Assembly (NCBI RefSeq): GCF_000736415.1
Contig: NZ_CP009043.1
Span: 930,001-994,000, forward strand
Source of the DNA: Campylobacter iguaniorum
Lineage (GTDB): Bacteria > Campylobacterota > Campylobacteria > Campylobacterales > Campylobacteraceae
Direction: 5' to 3'
DNA length: 64,000 bases
Within the stretch, counting starts at the first letter, position 1. Every line of letters begins with the position of its first letter. This document shows, piece after piece, positions 1-9,071 of this stretch. Position numbers and translations under genes: made by a program. The notes under the pieces were generated by a model. It was not told where the DNA came from. It searched no databases and was given only the letters and a program-made list of their open reading frames with translations.

Positions 1-31
1 GTTTTGCACTTATCAAATTTACTTAAATTTA

Positions 32-478
32 TTATTTGCTTAGCATTTTTTTAGCGCACTCACTCATTCTTTTGCCATCGCAGCTCGCGCCAAACTCATC
101 TTTTGCCACTTTCATTAGCTTTCCAAGATCTTTTATATCATTTGCCCCAATGCTAGCTATAAGCTCTTTCATCTTAGCTTCTAGCTCTTCGTCGCTGAGT
201 TGTTTTGGCAAATATAAAGAGATTATTGCTATCTCATTTAGCTCTTTATCTGCCAGGTCTTCTCTAGCACCAGCCTTGTACTGAGTGGCTGATTCGTTTC
301 TACGTTTTATCTCAGTTTGCAAGATAGCAAAGACTCTCTCATCGCTAAGCTCCACTCTTTCATCTACTTCGATTTGTTTAAATACTGAGTTTATCAGCCT
401 TAGAGTATCTCTTTTGAAGTTATCTTTTGACTTCATTGCCTCTTTTATGTCGTTTAAAATTTGCTCTTTTACGCTCAT
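32..478 (-). CDS. yqeY: GatB/YqeY domain protein
   Basis: A 148-residue, helix-rich cytosolic protein of the GatB/YqeY family, which resembles the tail domain of the GatB subunit of tRNA amidotransferase; its cellular role is not established. The family pattern is visible in the charged N-terminal half and in the middle segment ending IISLYLPKQLSDEEL, which is followed by a helical C-terminal domain. Length is normal for the family. The start is supported by an AAAGGAG ribosome site a few bases upstream. It lies 10 bases after the Ppx-like gene on the same strand and is probably the last gene of that run. Confidence 0.85.
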   Translation of the reverse strand: MSVKEQILNDIKEAMKSKDNFKRDTLRLINSVFKQIEVDERVELSDERVFAILQTEIKRRNESATQYKAGAREDLADKELNEIAIISLYLPKQLSDEELEAKMKELIASIGANDIKDLGKLMKVAKDEFGASCDGKRMSECAKKMLSK

Positions 479-488
479 TGTTTCTCCT

Positions 489-1376
489 TTAGATTAGATT
501 TATTTTCGCACCTACTGCGATGCCTTCTCTTAGCCCATCATCTATGACGATCCATGGTTTTGAGCTATCAAGCATGGATTTTAGTAGCCAAATCCCACCA
601 AGCACGAGTCCAGCTCTACTATCTCCTGTTAGCTCATCGATATTTGGATTTGTTTTTATAAGCTCTATTGTGGCGTCCATATCGGCTTCATTTATGACTA
701 GACCATTGACTAACTTTGCGTCATAAGAGCTATATGTCAGCCCAAGCTTCAACGCTGCCACGCTTGTAGGCACTCCAGAAGTTAGCAAAATGGTGTTGAA
801 TTTAAATTTAGATATAAATTCTCTAGCTTCTTTGGTCTTTTTTATAGCCATATTTTCAAAATCATCATAGTTTTTAAAACTACTTAAATCCTCACCCAAG
901 CACTCTTCGCAAAATTTCACTATACCAAATCTAAAACTCTTAAACTCATCTTTAAAGCCAATCTCAGTACTTGCCCCACCAAGATCAATTAACAAAGCAT
1001 TTGTGATGTCAATGCCAAGTTTGTCTGCCCTATTTTGCACTCCAAGTTTGGTAAGTCTAGCTTCCAATTGCCCACTTATGATAGTAAATTTAATACCAAA
1101 CTCCACCAAAATATCATCAAAAAACGCCTTGGCATTGCTCGCAAGCCTAAAAGCCTCAGTCGCCACTGCTTTGTGCCTAAATTTACCAAAATCAAACTCA
1201 TTTTTTATCTCTTTTAAGCCTGATTTTATGCGTTCCATCGCGTCATCAGCAAGCCCTTTTGGGCTTAGATTTCTTGCTGAGCCGACTATTTTTTCATAGC
1301 TTTTGATGACTTCTAAGCTCTCATTCATCAAACAAGCTCGCAAGGTATTTGATCCAAGGTCTATACATATAATCAT
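489..1376 (-). CDS. Ppx/GppA family phosphatase, short form
   Basis: An actin-fold phosphatase of the exopolyphosphatase/guanosine pentaphosphatase family. Visible are the first phosphate-binding loop near the N-terminus (IDLGSNTLRA), the second (LLIDLGGASTEIGF, about residues 130-143) and the closing motif DDGLREGIAVG. At 295 residues it has only the two-lobed catalytic core and lacks the C-terminal HD-type region of the roughly 500-residue E. coli enzymes. Substrate (polyphosphate or pppGpp) cannot be decided from sequence. Its ATG overlaps the stop of cca as ATGA, so the two are translationally coupled. Confidence 0.85.
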   Translation of the reverse strand: MIICIDLGSNTLRACLMNESLEVIKSYEKIVGSARNLSPKGLADDAMERIKSGLKEIKNEFDFGKFRHKAVATEAFRLASNAKAFFDDILVEFGIKFTIISGQLEARLTKLGVQNRADKLGIDITNALLIDLGGASTEIGFKDEFKSFRFGIVKFCEECLGEDLSSFKNYDDFENMAIKKTKEAREFISKFKFNTILLTSGVPTSVAALKLGLTYSSYDAKLVNGLVINEADMDATIELIKTNPNIDELTGDSRAGLVLGGIWLLKSMLDSSKPWIVIDDGLREGIAVGAKINLI

Positions 1377-2476
1377 TTTAAATCTTTTAGATAATTTTTT
1401 ATAGCTAAATTTTGCCTACGCGAAATCTCTTTTTTGATATTTTCCCCACTAAATCCAGCCGATAAAATACTCTTTATATCGACATTTGGTTCAAATTTAG
1501 TCTCATAAAAGCCAAGTCGTTTAGCTAGATTGATCCTATTTTTTGTATTTAGTCCAAGCCATTTGCAAAGTGGTAAATTTAGGGCTACTTTTAGCATATC
1601 GAACTTACTAATTTTAGTAAAAAATGGTTCATTTAACACACTTTTATACTCTTTACTAAGCGAGAAAATCTCGGGCAAATTTTTTAAATTATATAAATTT
1701 ATTAAATCATACAAAAACGTTCTATTATCTTTTGTTATTTTAAAATGTTCTTTGACAAGCCTAGCAAATTTTGGCTCAAATTTAGCCCCAAAAAGCTTGA
1801 TATCAAGCCCCAAATCACTAAGCAAATTTATACCAAGATCTTGATTTTTTGCCGCAAAAAGCTTTTCAAGCTCAAGCCTAATTCGCTCTTTGCTAAGGTC
1901 ATTTATATCAATATTTTGCATTATTTCTAAGCTTTTTGGATCGACCTTTAAGCCAAATCTAGCCACGAATTGAACCGCTCTTAAAACTCTAAGACTATCC
2001 TCGCTGAAGCTTTTTTCATCAACAATTCTTAAAATCCTATTTTTCAGATCAGCTCTTCCACCCCAAAAATCAAGCACTTCACCACTGAAAATATTTATCA
2101 TCATTGAGTTTATAGTAAAATCACGCCTTTTACTAGCCAAAAGCTCATCATTGCAATACTCGACGTTAAACGCCTTGTGTCCGATACCGTTTTTGCTCTC
2201 AGTTCTAGGCAAGCTTAGATCAAAATTGCCAAATTTATAGACAAAATAGCTTTTACCAACACCTTTAGCTCCAATACTTTGCATCAAAGTATCAAACTTC
2301 TCAGGACTAATATCGTAAATTTCTATATCAAAGTCACAACTTTGCAAACTTTGCAATGTATCTCTGACATATCCACCGACAAAATATGCACGTTTTGTGT
2401 GTTGTTTGAGAAGTTTGCGTAAGCTTATAAACTCTTTATTTTGAGATATTGCTAAGGCGGTGTTCGATATTTGCAA
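1373..2476 (-). CDS. cca: CCA tRNA nucleotidyltransferase
   Basis: Adds or repairs the 3' CCA end of tRNAs. The class II nucleotidyltransferase head is clear: FVGGYVRDTL (about residues 32-41), the metal-binding DFDIEIY, then RRDFTINSM and the RNA-binding RVLRAVQF. At 367 residues it lacks the C-terminal HD phosphohydrolase domain found in E. coli. No ATG lies early in the frame, so the start appears to be TTG at 2474-2476, inside the end of the ciaD-like gene (41-base overlap), with only a weak ribosome site. The cca/ciaD neighbourhood matches C. jejuni as I remember it. Confidence 0.9.
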   Translation of the reverse strand: MQISNTALAISQNKEFISLRKLLKQHTKRAYFVGGYVRDTLQSLQSCDFDIEIYDISPEKFDTLMQSIGAKGVGKSYFVYKFGNFDLSLPRTESKNGIGHKAFNVEYCNDELLASKRRDFTINSMMINIFSGEVLDFWGGRADLKNRILRIVDEKSFSEDSLRVLRAVQFVARFGLKVDPKSLEIMQNIDINDLSKERIRLELEKLFAAKNQDLGINLLSDLGLDIKLFGAKFEPKFARLVKEHFKITKDNRTFLYDLINLYNLKNLPEIFSLSKEYKSVLNEPFFTKISKFDMLKVALNLPLCKWLGLNTKNRINLAKRLGFYETKFEPNVDIKSILSAGFSGENIKKEISRRQNLAIKNYLKDLK

Positions 2477-2774
2477 GTAAAAACTCTAAGAATTTAGTGG
2501 TGAGTTCTAGCCTAAGAGCTATGTTGTCTTGTTTGGTATTATTTAGCCCTTCAAACAAAACTGAGATTCTATCTTTTAGATTTTGTAAGAAAATTTGCTC
2601 ATCTTTTAAGTCTAAATTTGGCTTTGGCTCATTAGCATTTGTTTCTTCTATGACGATGATATCATCAGTTTTAGGTGTTTCATCAGCTCTTTGCATCTCT
2701 TCTAATTTTTGTATCTTTTCTAGCTCGGCTGCGACTTCGTCTATAGTAATTTTTGCTATATCTTCAAGTTTCAT
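2436..2774 (-). CDS. ciaD: CiaD-like protein (Campylobacter invasion antigen D)
   Basis: A 112-residue acidic protein. Its start ([14 protein letters not shown]) and end (FLQNLKDRISVLFEGLNN, then LEFLLANIE) resemble CiaD, the flagellum-secreted effector of C. jejuni encoded beside cca; that comparison is from memory. It is shorter than I recall for C. jejuni CiaD (about 160 residues), with the loss in the acidic central linker. I chose the ATG at 2772-2774 rather than the upstream GTG at 2789 because it forms an ATGA overlap with the preceding gene and matches the family N-terminus. Effector activity in this organism is inferred, not shown. Confidence 0.7.
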   Translation of the reverse strand: MKLEDIAKITIDEVAAELEKIQKLEEMQRADETPKTDDIIVIEETNANEPKPNLDLKDEQIFLQNLKDRISVLFEGLNNTKQDNIALRLELTTKFLEFLLANIEHRLSNISK

Positions 2775-3016
2775 ATTTTGATTAACCACCTTTTAAACTC
2801 TCTTATCTCATCTTCATTTTTTAAATTTAAAAAAAACTCAAGCATCTGCTCATTTACACTTATATTTTTTATCCTAAGCCCACTTAGACGGCGGATTGCC
2901 GACTGCGCTTCACTGTTTGTAGGATCGGCTTTGAGTATGTTTTTGTATATTTCAAGGGCATCATCTCTTAGCCCTTGATTTTCATAGATTAGTGCTTCGG
3001 TTACCGTATTTTTCAT
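2771..3016 (-). CDS. small single-TPR protein
   Basis: An 81-residue cytosolic protein. Residues about 5-45 read as one tetratricopeptide-like helix pair ([22 protein letters not shown], with the typical ADPTNSEAQ turn), followed by a short helix. It overlaps leuB by four bases (ATGA) upstream and the ciaD-like gene by four bases (ATGA) downstream, so it is co-translated with both. Its function is unknown; a short TPR unit suggests a protein-protein contact. Confidence 0.75.
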   Translation of the reverse strand: MKNTVTEALIYENQGLRDDALEIYKNILKADPTNSEAQSAIRRLSGLRIKNISVNEQMLEFFLNLKNEDEIREFKRWLIKI

Positions 3017-4083
3017 ATTTTCTTTACATAGTCGCTGATGATAGATCCGATTTCACTCGTAGTGCAGATCTCAACAGCTCCAAATTTAGCTATATCTTTT
3101 GTTCTATAGCCATCTTTTAAGACCGCTTTTACAGCTTTTTCTATAGCTTCAGCGGCTTTGTTTTCGTTTAGCGCGTATCTTAGCATCATAGCTGCTGAAA
3201 GTATCATAGCTATAGGATTTGCAATGCCCTGTCCTGCGATATCTGGAGCGCTTCCGTGAATTGGCTCATAGATACCGACTTTGCCACCCATTGAAGCACT
3301 TGGTAAAAGACCAATAGATCCACATATCATACTTGCTTCATCGCTCAAAATATCGCCAAATAAATTCTCAGTCAAAATGACATCAAACTGAGCTGGATTT
3401 CTGACAAGCTGCATAGCTGCATTATCGACATACATAAACTCAAGGCTCACTTCTGGATAGTCTTTTGCGACTTCAGTGGTGACTTCTCTCCAAAGCTGGC
3501 TAGTTTCAAGCACATTTGCTTTATCCACCATACAGACTTTTTTGTTTCTCTTCATCGCCGCTTCAAAGGCGATTTTTGCTATTCTTCTTATCTCATCAGT
3601 TGTATAAACCATTGTATTGTAAGCTCTGTTTTGCTCTTTAACTCTTGGCTCACCAAAATAAAGCCCACCAGTAAGCTCACGGACAACGAGCAAATCGACG
3701 TCTTGCAAGATTTCAGGCTTTAGAGTTGAAGCGTTTACTAGCTCATCAAATATCAAAGCTGGACGCAAATTTGCGTATGCTTCAAGAGATTTTCTGATTT
3801 TTAAAAGTCCGCTTTCTGGGCGTAAGTTTCTTGGCAAATTATCCCATTTTTCTCCACCAATCGCACCAAAAAGCACAGCATCGCTTTTCAAAGCAGCTTC
3901 AAGAGTCTCATCAGGAAGCGGTACGCCAAATACATCTATAGCAGCCCCGCCCATCAAAAAATACTCATAATTTAGCTCAAAACCAAATTTATCACTCACA
4001 CTATCAAGTACTTTTATCGCCTCATCAGCTATTTCAGGGCCTATTCCATCGCCTTTTATCACACAAATATTATATCTTTTCAT
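3013..4083 (-). CDS. leuB: 3-isopropylmalate dehydrogenase
   Basis: Catalyses the NAD-dependent oxidative decarboxylation of 3-isopropylmalate in leucine synthesis. At 356 residues it is full length. Visible signatures are the substrate-binding [10 protein letters not shown], the [14 protein letters not shown] segment, the metal-site region beginning [13 protein letters not shown], and the NAD-binding [14 protein letters not shown]. It lies 13 bases downstream of leuD and overlaps the small TPR gene by four bases. leuA and leuC are not in the window. Confidence 0.96.
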   Translation of the reverse strand: MKRYNICVIKGDGIGPEIADEAIKVLDSVSDKFGFELNYEYFLMGGAAIDVFGVPLPDETLEAALKSDAVLFGAIGGEKWDNLPRNLRPESGLLKIRKSLEAYANLRPALIFDELVNASTLKPEILQDVDLLVVRELTGGLYFGEPRVKEQNRAYNTMVYTTDEIRRIAKIAFEAAMKRNKKVCMVDKANVLETSQLWREVTTEVAKDYPEVSLEFMYVDNAAMQLVRNPAQFDVILTENLFGDILSDEASMICGSIGLLPSASMGGKVGIYEPIHGSAPDIAGQGIANPIAMILSAAMMLRYALNENKAAEAIEKAVKAVLKDGYRTKDIAKFGAVEICTTSEIGSIISDYVKKI

Positions 4084-4096
4084 TTTTTTACCTAAC

Positions 4097-4573
4097 TTAT
4101 AAACTTTTTTTAGCGTAATTAATAAGCCCGCCAGCTTTGACTAATTCTTGCATAAACTCAGGGATTGGCTCAAATTTATACTCACAATTTTGGGTTAAAT
4201 TTTTGATGATTCCACCACCGAAATTTACCTCAAGCTCGTCGCCTTCATTTATATCATCAGTTTGAGTGCATTCTAGTATCAAAAGCCCAGTATTAAAGCT
4301 ATTGCGATAAAAAATTCTTGCAAAAGATTTTGCTATTACTACGCTAATTCCCGCAGCTTTTAAAGCTAATGGAGCATGCTCTCTACTACTTCCACAGCCA
4401 AAATTTTCTCCAGCAACAATAATGTCACCTTTTGAAATTTTAGAATAAAAATCCTTGTCAGCATCTTCCATGATATGTTTGGCTAAAATATCTGGATCGC
4501 TTGTGTTTAAATACCTTGCAGCTATGATTATATCAGTATCAATATTGTCTTTAAATTTCCATACTTTTGACAT
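4097..4573 (-). CDS. leuD: 3-isopropylmalate dehydratase small subunit
   Basis: Small (swivel) subunit of isopropylmalate isomerase; it needs a LeuC large subunit with a 4Fe-4S cluster. Key motifs are [13 protein letters not shown] near the N-terminus and [14 protein letters not shown], the substrate-gating loop. At 158 residues it is the compact type common in archaea and thermophiles rather than the roughly 200-residue enterobacterial type. The same family includes homoaconitase small subunits, but direct linkage to leuB favours leucine synthesis. No leuC is adjacent. Confidence 0.9.
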   Translation of the reverse strand: MSKVWKFKDNIDTDIIIAARYLNTSDPDILAKHIMEDADKDFYSKISKGDIIVAGENFGCGSSREHAPLALKAAGISVVIAKSFARIFYRNSFNTGLLILECTQTDDINEGDELEVNFGGGIIKNLTQNCEYKFEPIPEFMQELVKAGGLINYAKKSL

Positions 4574-4669
4574 GGTTTTCCTTGTAAAATTTGGTGGATT
4601 ATAGCAAAATTAACATAATTTTTGAATAAAAAAATAACGCATATACGCATTTTCTTGCATTTTCAAAGA

Positions 4670-5269
4670 TTAAATTATCTCTACAATCATAATAATAGCA
4701 ATCGCTCCGATTAAAGTCGCGCTTATTTTTTCCAGCAAATACGCTTTTGTAGGCAATATTTTTTTAAAACTCATTCCGCCAAGCGCGTAAATATGAAAAT
4801 CGATCATCTCAATCACCATTAAAACGGCTATCATCATATAAAGTCTTGAGCCAAATGGATCGGCTTTGTCCAAAAATGGCGGCATCAAAGCTACAAATAA
4901 AGCCCAAGCTTTTGGATTTGAGATCGAGCTCATAAATCCTTGCCAAAATAGCGCTTTTGGGCTTATATCAGTTGCTTTGTTTTCTAAGCTAAATTTAGAG
5001 CCTTTAAACATTTTATAGCTCAAATACAGCAGATAAAAAGCACAAATTAACGTAAATATTTGAAAAAACAGTGGAAATTTAAGCAGCAAAGCTCCAGCAC
5101 TAAAAGCACAGACAAAAGCCACTATCCCAAGACTTAAAGTAGCTCCAAACATCATATACAAGGTCTTTTTATATCCCACACTCATACCAAGACTAAGAGC
5201 TAAAGTCATATTAAGTCCAGGCATCAAAGATGCAGCCCAAAAAAACCCTATAAATAAAAGCCAGTCCAT
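4670..5269 (-). CDS. LysE-family amino-acid exporter (copy 2)
   Basis: A 199-residue inner-membrane protein of the LysE/RhtB translocator family, with about six hydrophobic segments. The N-terminal family signature reads SLMPGLNMTLALSLGMSVGYKKT, and the mid-protein SNPKAWALFVALMPPF is also typical. Substrate is unknown; relatives export lysine, homoserine or threonine. Its ATG shares one base with the stop codon of the upstream LysE gene (TAATG), and the two proteins are clearly paralogous, pointing to a tandem duplication. Confidence 0.88.
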   Translation of the reverse strand: MDWLLFIGFFWAASLMPGLNMTLALSLGMSVGYKKTLYMMFGATLSLGIVAFVCAFSAGALLLKFPLFFQIFTLICAFYLLYLSYKMFKGSKFSLENKATDISPKALFWQGFMSSISNPKAWALFVALMPPFLDKADPFGSRLYMMIAVLMVIEMIDFHIYALGGMSFKKILPTKAYLLEKISATLIGAIAIIMIVEII

Positions 5270-5874
5270 TACTTTATAACCTCAAAAAGCATCCAAACTC
5301 CAAGAAGTCCAAACATGGTAGCGCTTATTTTATTGATTATTTTGAAATTTGCACTGAAAAATCTTTTGACTCCAGAGCCGCCGATCGCATAGATGTTTGT
5401 CGCGACAAACTCAATACAAGCTATGATGATGATAAATGCTGCAAAAGTCCCATTAAATGGGTCGTTTATATCCATAAATTTAGGTAGCAAGCTTATCATA
5501 AATCCCCAAATAATCGGATCGCCAAACGCACTTACAAATCCTTGAAAAACTATGGCTTTTGTGCTAAGCAAACTTGCATCGATATTTGTAGTTTGGAGTT
5601 TTGTTGTTGTAAACATTTTATAAGCTATAAAAAACAGATAAAACGCACCAAATATCTTTAAAATAGTAAAGAAAATCGGAAATTTGGTTATCAAAAATCC
5701 AATCCCTACTCCACTTAAAAATACGATAGCCGCTAGTGACACAGTCGAAGTCAAAATAAACAAAAACGCTTTTTTGTATCCAGCGCTAAGCCCAACAGTA
5801 AGTGCCATTATCATATTTAATCCAGGGCTAAGAGCTGCCAAGAAAAAACTAGTAGTAAAAAGCATCCAATCCAT
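5269..5874 (-). CDS. LysE-family amino-acid exporter (copy 1)
   Basis: A 201-residue LysE/RhtB-type inner-membrane translocator. Signature region AALSPGLNMIMALTVGLSAGYKK lies near the N-terminus and GDPIIWGFMISLLPKF in the middle, aligning with the next gene throughout. The first gene of a two-gene unit; a promoter probably lies in 5875-5990, the interval shared with the divergent DUF4405-type gene. Substrate cannot be read from the sequence; two adjacent copies could differ in specificity or form a hetero-oligomer. Confidence 0.88.
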   Translation of the reverse strand: MDWMLFTTSFFLAALSPGLNMIMALTVGLSAGYKKAFLFILTSTVSLAAIVFLSGVGIGFLITKFPIFFTILKIFGAFYLFFIAYKMFTTTKLQTTNIDASLLSTKAIVFQGFVSAFGDPIIWGFMISLLPKFMDINDPFNGTFAAFIIIIACIEFVATNIYAIGGSGVKRFFSANFKIINKISATMFGLLGVWMLFEVIK

Positions 5875-5956
5875 AAATTTCCTTTAAATTTTTCAAAATA
5901 GTATCTAAAAAAATATAAAATAATTTTTAATTCACAATTTTTTAACATCGCAAATT

Positions 5957-5962
5957 TATAAT
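5957..5962 (+). promoter_or_regulatory. -10 element for the DUF4405-type gene
   Basis: A perfect TATAAT lies 28 bases upstream of the ATG at 5991. No clear -35 hexamer is seen, as is common for Campylobacter sigma-70 promoters. Confidence 0.45.
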
Positions 5963-5990
5963 TCCACTCACAAAACAAAAAGGATACAAA

Positions 5991-6467
5991 ATGAAACTCA
6001 CAAAACCAATCGGTACAACAGCCACTATTGTTACATTTATAGTTGTTGGTGTAACTGGTGTGCTTATGTTTTTTCACTTAAATAATGGAGCTATGAAGCT
6101 ACTTCATGAATACGTAGGACTTGCAATGATAGTAGCTTGTATCGTCCATATAATCGCAAATTTAACGCTTTTTAAAAAGTATTTTATAGGTAAAAAGCTA
6201 ATAGCCATTGCCATTTTACTTGCTATTAGTATAGTAAGTTTAGAGCTCATGCCAAATGGACAAAAACCACCATTTAAAGATGTTTATGCTAATTTTTTAC
6301 AGTTAAGCCTAAGTCAAGCCAAGCTTGCTTTTAGTACAAATGAAGATACTTTCAATGAATTTTTAAACAAAAATAATTTGAAATTTGAAGATATAAGCGT
6401 AGAAAAATTTGTGGCTAAAAACAACATAAAAGAAAGTGATTTGGTAAAAATATTAATCAATAAATAA
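5991..6467 (+). CDS. DUF4405-type His-containing membrane protein
   Basis: A 158-residue protein with three N-terminal membrane segments (about residues 10-28, 40-58 and 68-85) and a polar, helical C-terminal domain ending in two short helix-rich repeats. Histidines 29, 39 and 53 sit at the membrane boundaries, the arrangement seen in cytochrome-b561-like or DUF4405 proteins, so haem binding is possible but unproven. Good ribosome site AAGGATAC before the ATG. It is transcribed alone and followed by a strong terminator. Confidence 0.6.
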   Translation: MKLTKPIGTTATIVTFIVVGVTGVLMFFHLNNGAMKLLHEYVGLAMIVACIVHIIANLTLFKKYFIGKKLIAIAILLAISIVSLELMPNGQKPPFKDVYANFLQLSLSQAKLAFSTNEDTFNEFLNKNNLKFEDISVEKFVAKNNIKESDLVKILINK

Positions 6468-6472
6468 AATAT

Positions 6473-6496
6473 AAAGCCCCAGAATAAGGGGCTTTT
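6473..6496 (+). terminator. Rho-independent terminator after the DUF4405-type gene
   Basis: An 8-bp stem AAAGCCCC/GGGGCTTT with a 7-base loop, followed by T residues, sits between the stop at 6467 and the converging end of the asparaginase gene at 6499. It is A-flanked on the other side and so could act on both strands. Confidence 0.85.
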
Positions 6497-6498
6497 GG

Positions 6499-7560
<1,062 letters not shown>

Positions 7561-7581
7561 TTAAAAATTAAGTACTAAAAT

Positions 7582-7593
7582 CCAAGGCCTTGG
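7582..7593. promoter_or_regulatory. 12-bp palindrome in asparaginase leader
   Basis: A perfect GC-rich palindrome, CCAAGGCCTTGG, lies in otherwise AT-rich DNA, just downstream of the -10 element at 7608-7613 and 40 bases upstream of the asparaginase ATG. The position fits an operator near the transcription start; the regulator is unknown. Confidence 0.4.
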
Positions 7594-7607
7594 TTTAAAC
7601 AATTGGC

Positions 7608-7613
7608 ATTATA
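7608..7613 (-). promoter_or_regulatory. -10 element for asparaginase gene
   Basis: TATAAT on the minus strand, 66 bases upstream of the start codon, with no obvious -35 box. Confidence 0.45.
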
Positions 7614-7674
7614 CAATTTAATTTTCATTAAGTCAATATAAATTATAAAATTAAATTATAATACTAATATTGTA

Positions 7675-8955
7675 TTAATGCAAAGCATTATTTATATTTT
7701 TGCTTGTTTTTGCACCAAGTTTTTTGATATTTTCAAATCTACCAAGTAGATTTCCAGAACCTTCAAAAAGTGTTGTTTTACTAGTTTGCACGGTTTTTGA
7801 TACTGTTTGGAGCTGGTTTTCTAGCTTTTCAAACTGCTCTAAAAATACTCCAAATTTATCATACATCTTACCAGCTTCATTTAGGATTTTCATAGCGTTT
7901 TCATCGCTTTTGAGATTTCTCCAGCACATATAGACAGTCTTAAGAGCCATCAAAAGCGTGAGTGGAGTAGTGATGAAAATACCCTTTTCATATGCGTATT
8001 CATATATCGTGCTATCTTGATTTAACGCTGTGTAAAATATGCTGTCATTTGGCACAAACATAAATATGTATTCGTAGGTTTTGGTGTCATAATCTTGATA
8101 TTCTTTTGAGCTTAAGAGGTCAATATGTCTTTTCACGTCACCCGCAAGTGCCTTTGCAAAAGCTGGCTTTTCTAGATCGGTCGCATTAAAATACGCATTG
8201 TAATTTACAAGCGAGCATTTTGCATCGATTATCGCCTTTTTGCCCTCGCCAAAGTCAATTACCACATCAAGATATTTTTGATTTCCCCTGTCATCTTTGT
8301 AGCCAACTTGCTTGAAATAATTCGTCCCCAAAACAAGCCCGCTGCCTTGCAAAACGCTATCAAGCTGGATTTCTCCCCAGTTGCCAAGCACTTTTTTGTT
8401 GCCATTTAGTGCGTCGGCTAGATTTTTGGCTTGGGTCATTATGTTTTTGGTTTCAGTTTTGAGATTTTCAAAGTTGGTTTTGAAAGTCGTGTTTGTGTTT
8501 AGGCTCTCTTTTTGGTATTTTTCCATCTCATTTTTGAGTGGAGTTATGAGATTTTCAAGGATTTTTTGTGAGTTTTGACTTAAATTTTTTGTGTTCAAAT
8601 TTAGCAGATTTTCACTCATTTGAGCTACTTTTAGATCAAAATACTCTCTAGTTTTTGTATCTAGCTCATTTTGGCGAGTTTTAAGCTCACTATTTATAGA
8701 AATTTGCTCATCAAATTTAGTCTGAAGTCTTGTATTTTGCATTTGCAAATCCAAAATCAAAGATTTAAATTTAGCATTTTCATCTTCTAAATTTAGCTTA
8801 AAAATCTCTAGCTTATCAAATTTATTTTGCAAATTTACTAAGCTTTGCTCTTTTAAAATAAGCTCAAATTTAAGCTTATTTAGCCTAAAAAACAGATAAA
8901 TAATAGCCACACAAAGCAGCAAAATAATAGAGCCAAAAAGTATATAGATTTCCAT
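7675..8955 (-). CDS. rmuC: DNA recombination protein RmuC homologue
   Basis: A 426-residue RmuC-family protein. It has an N-terminal membrane segment (about residues 3-23), then a long coiled coil (about residues 25-190) rich in K, E, L, N and Q, then the conserved nuclease-like RmuC domain with GNWGEIQLDSVLQGSGL, VIDFGEGKKAIIDAKCSLV and YEYIFMFVPNDSIF. The family limits DNA rearrangements, and the D-x-K core of the restriction-endonuclease fold (IIDAKCS) is intact. A single-gene unit. Activity has not been defined biochemically in Campylobacter to my knowledge. Confidence 0.92.
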   Translation of the reverse strand: MEIYILFGSIILLLCVAIIYLFFRLNKLKFELILKEQSLVNLQNKFDKLEIFKLNLEDENAKFKSLILDLQMQNTRLQTKFDEQISINSELKTRQNELDTKTREYFDLKVAQMSENLLNLNTKNLSQNSQKILENLITPLKNEMEKYQKESLNTNTTFKTNFENLKTETKNIMTQAKNLADALNGNKKVLGNWGEIQLDSVLQGSGLVLGTNYFKQVGYKDDRGNQKYLDVVIDFGEGKKAIIDAKCSLVNYNAYFNATDLEKPAFAKALAGDVKRHIDLLSSKEYQDYDTKTYEYIFMFVPNDSIFYTALNQDSTIYEYAYEKGIFITTPLTLLMALKTVYMCWRNLKSDENAMKILNEAGKMYDKFGVFLEQFEKLENQLQTVSKTVQTSKTTLFEGSGNLLGRFENIKKLGAKTSKNINNALH

Positions 8956-9030
8956 ATTTTTCCTAAATTTAGTTTTGCAAATTATATCTTAGATTTTCTT
9001 AAAAACTTTGTTTAAAACCCATAAAAGTGC

Positions 9031-9036
9031 TATAAT
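9031..9036 (+). promoter_or_regulatory. extended -10 promoter of AEC transporter gene
   Basis: TGCTATAAT (extended -10, TGN plus TATAAT) lies 36 bases upstream of the ATG at 9072. Confidence 0.55.
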
Positions 9037-9071
9037 AATCCACTTTTACAAACCAAATTTGGAGCAAAGCA

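Noticed and set aside
5817-6077. 86-codon minus-strand frame across the LysE/DUF4405 divergent gap
   Set aside because: It runs through the -10 region and antisense to the start of the DUF4405-type gene; Cys/Phe-rich nonsense with no ribosome site.
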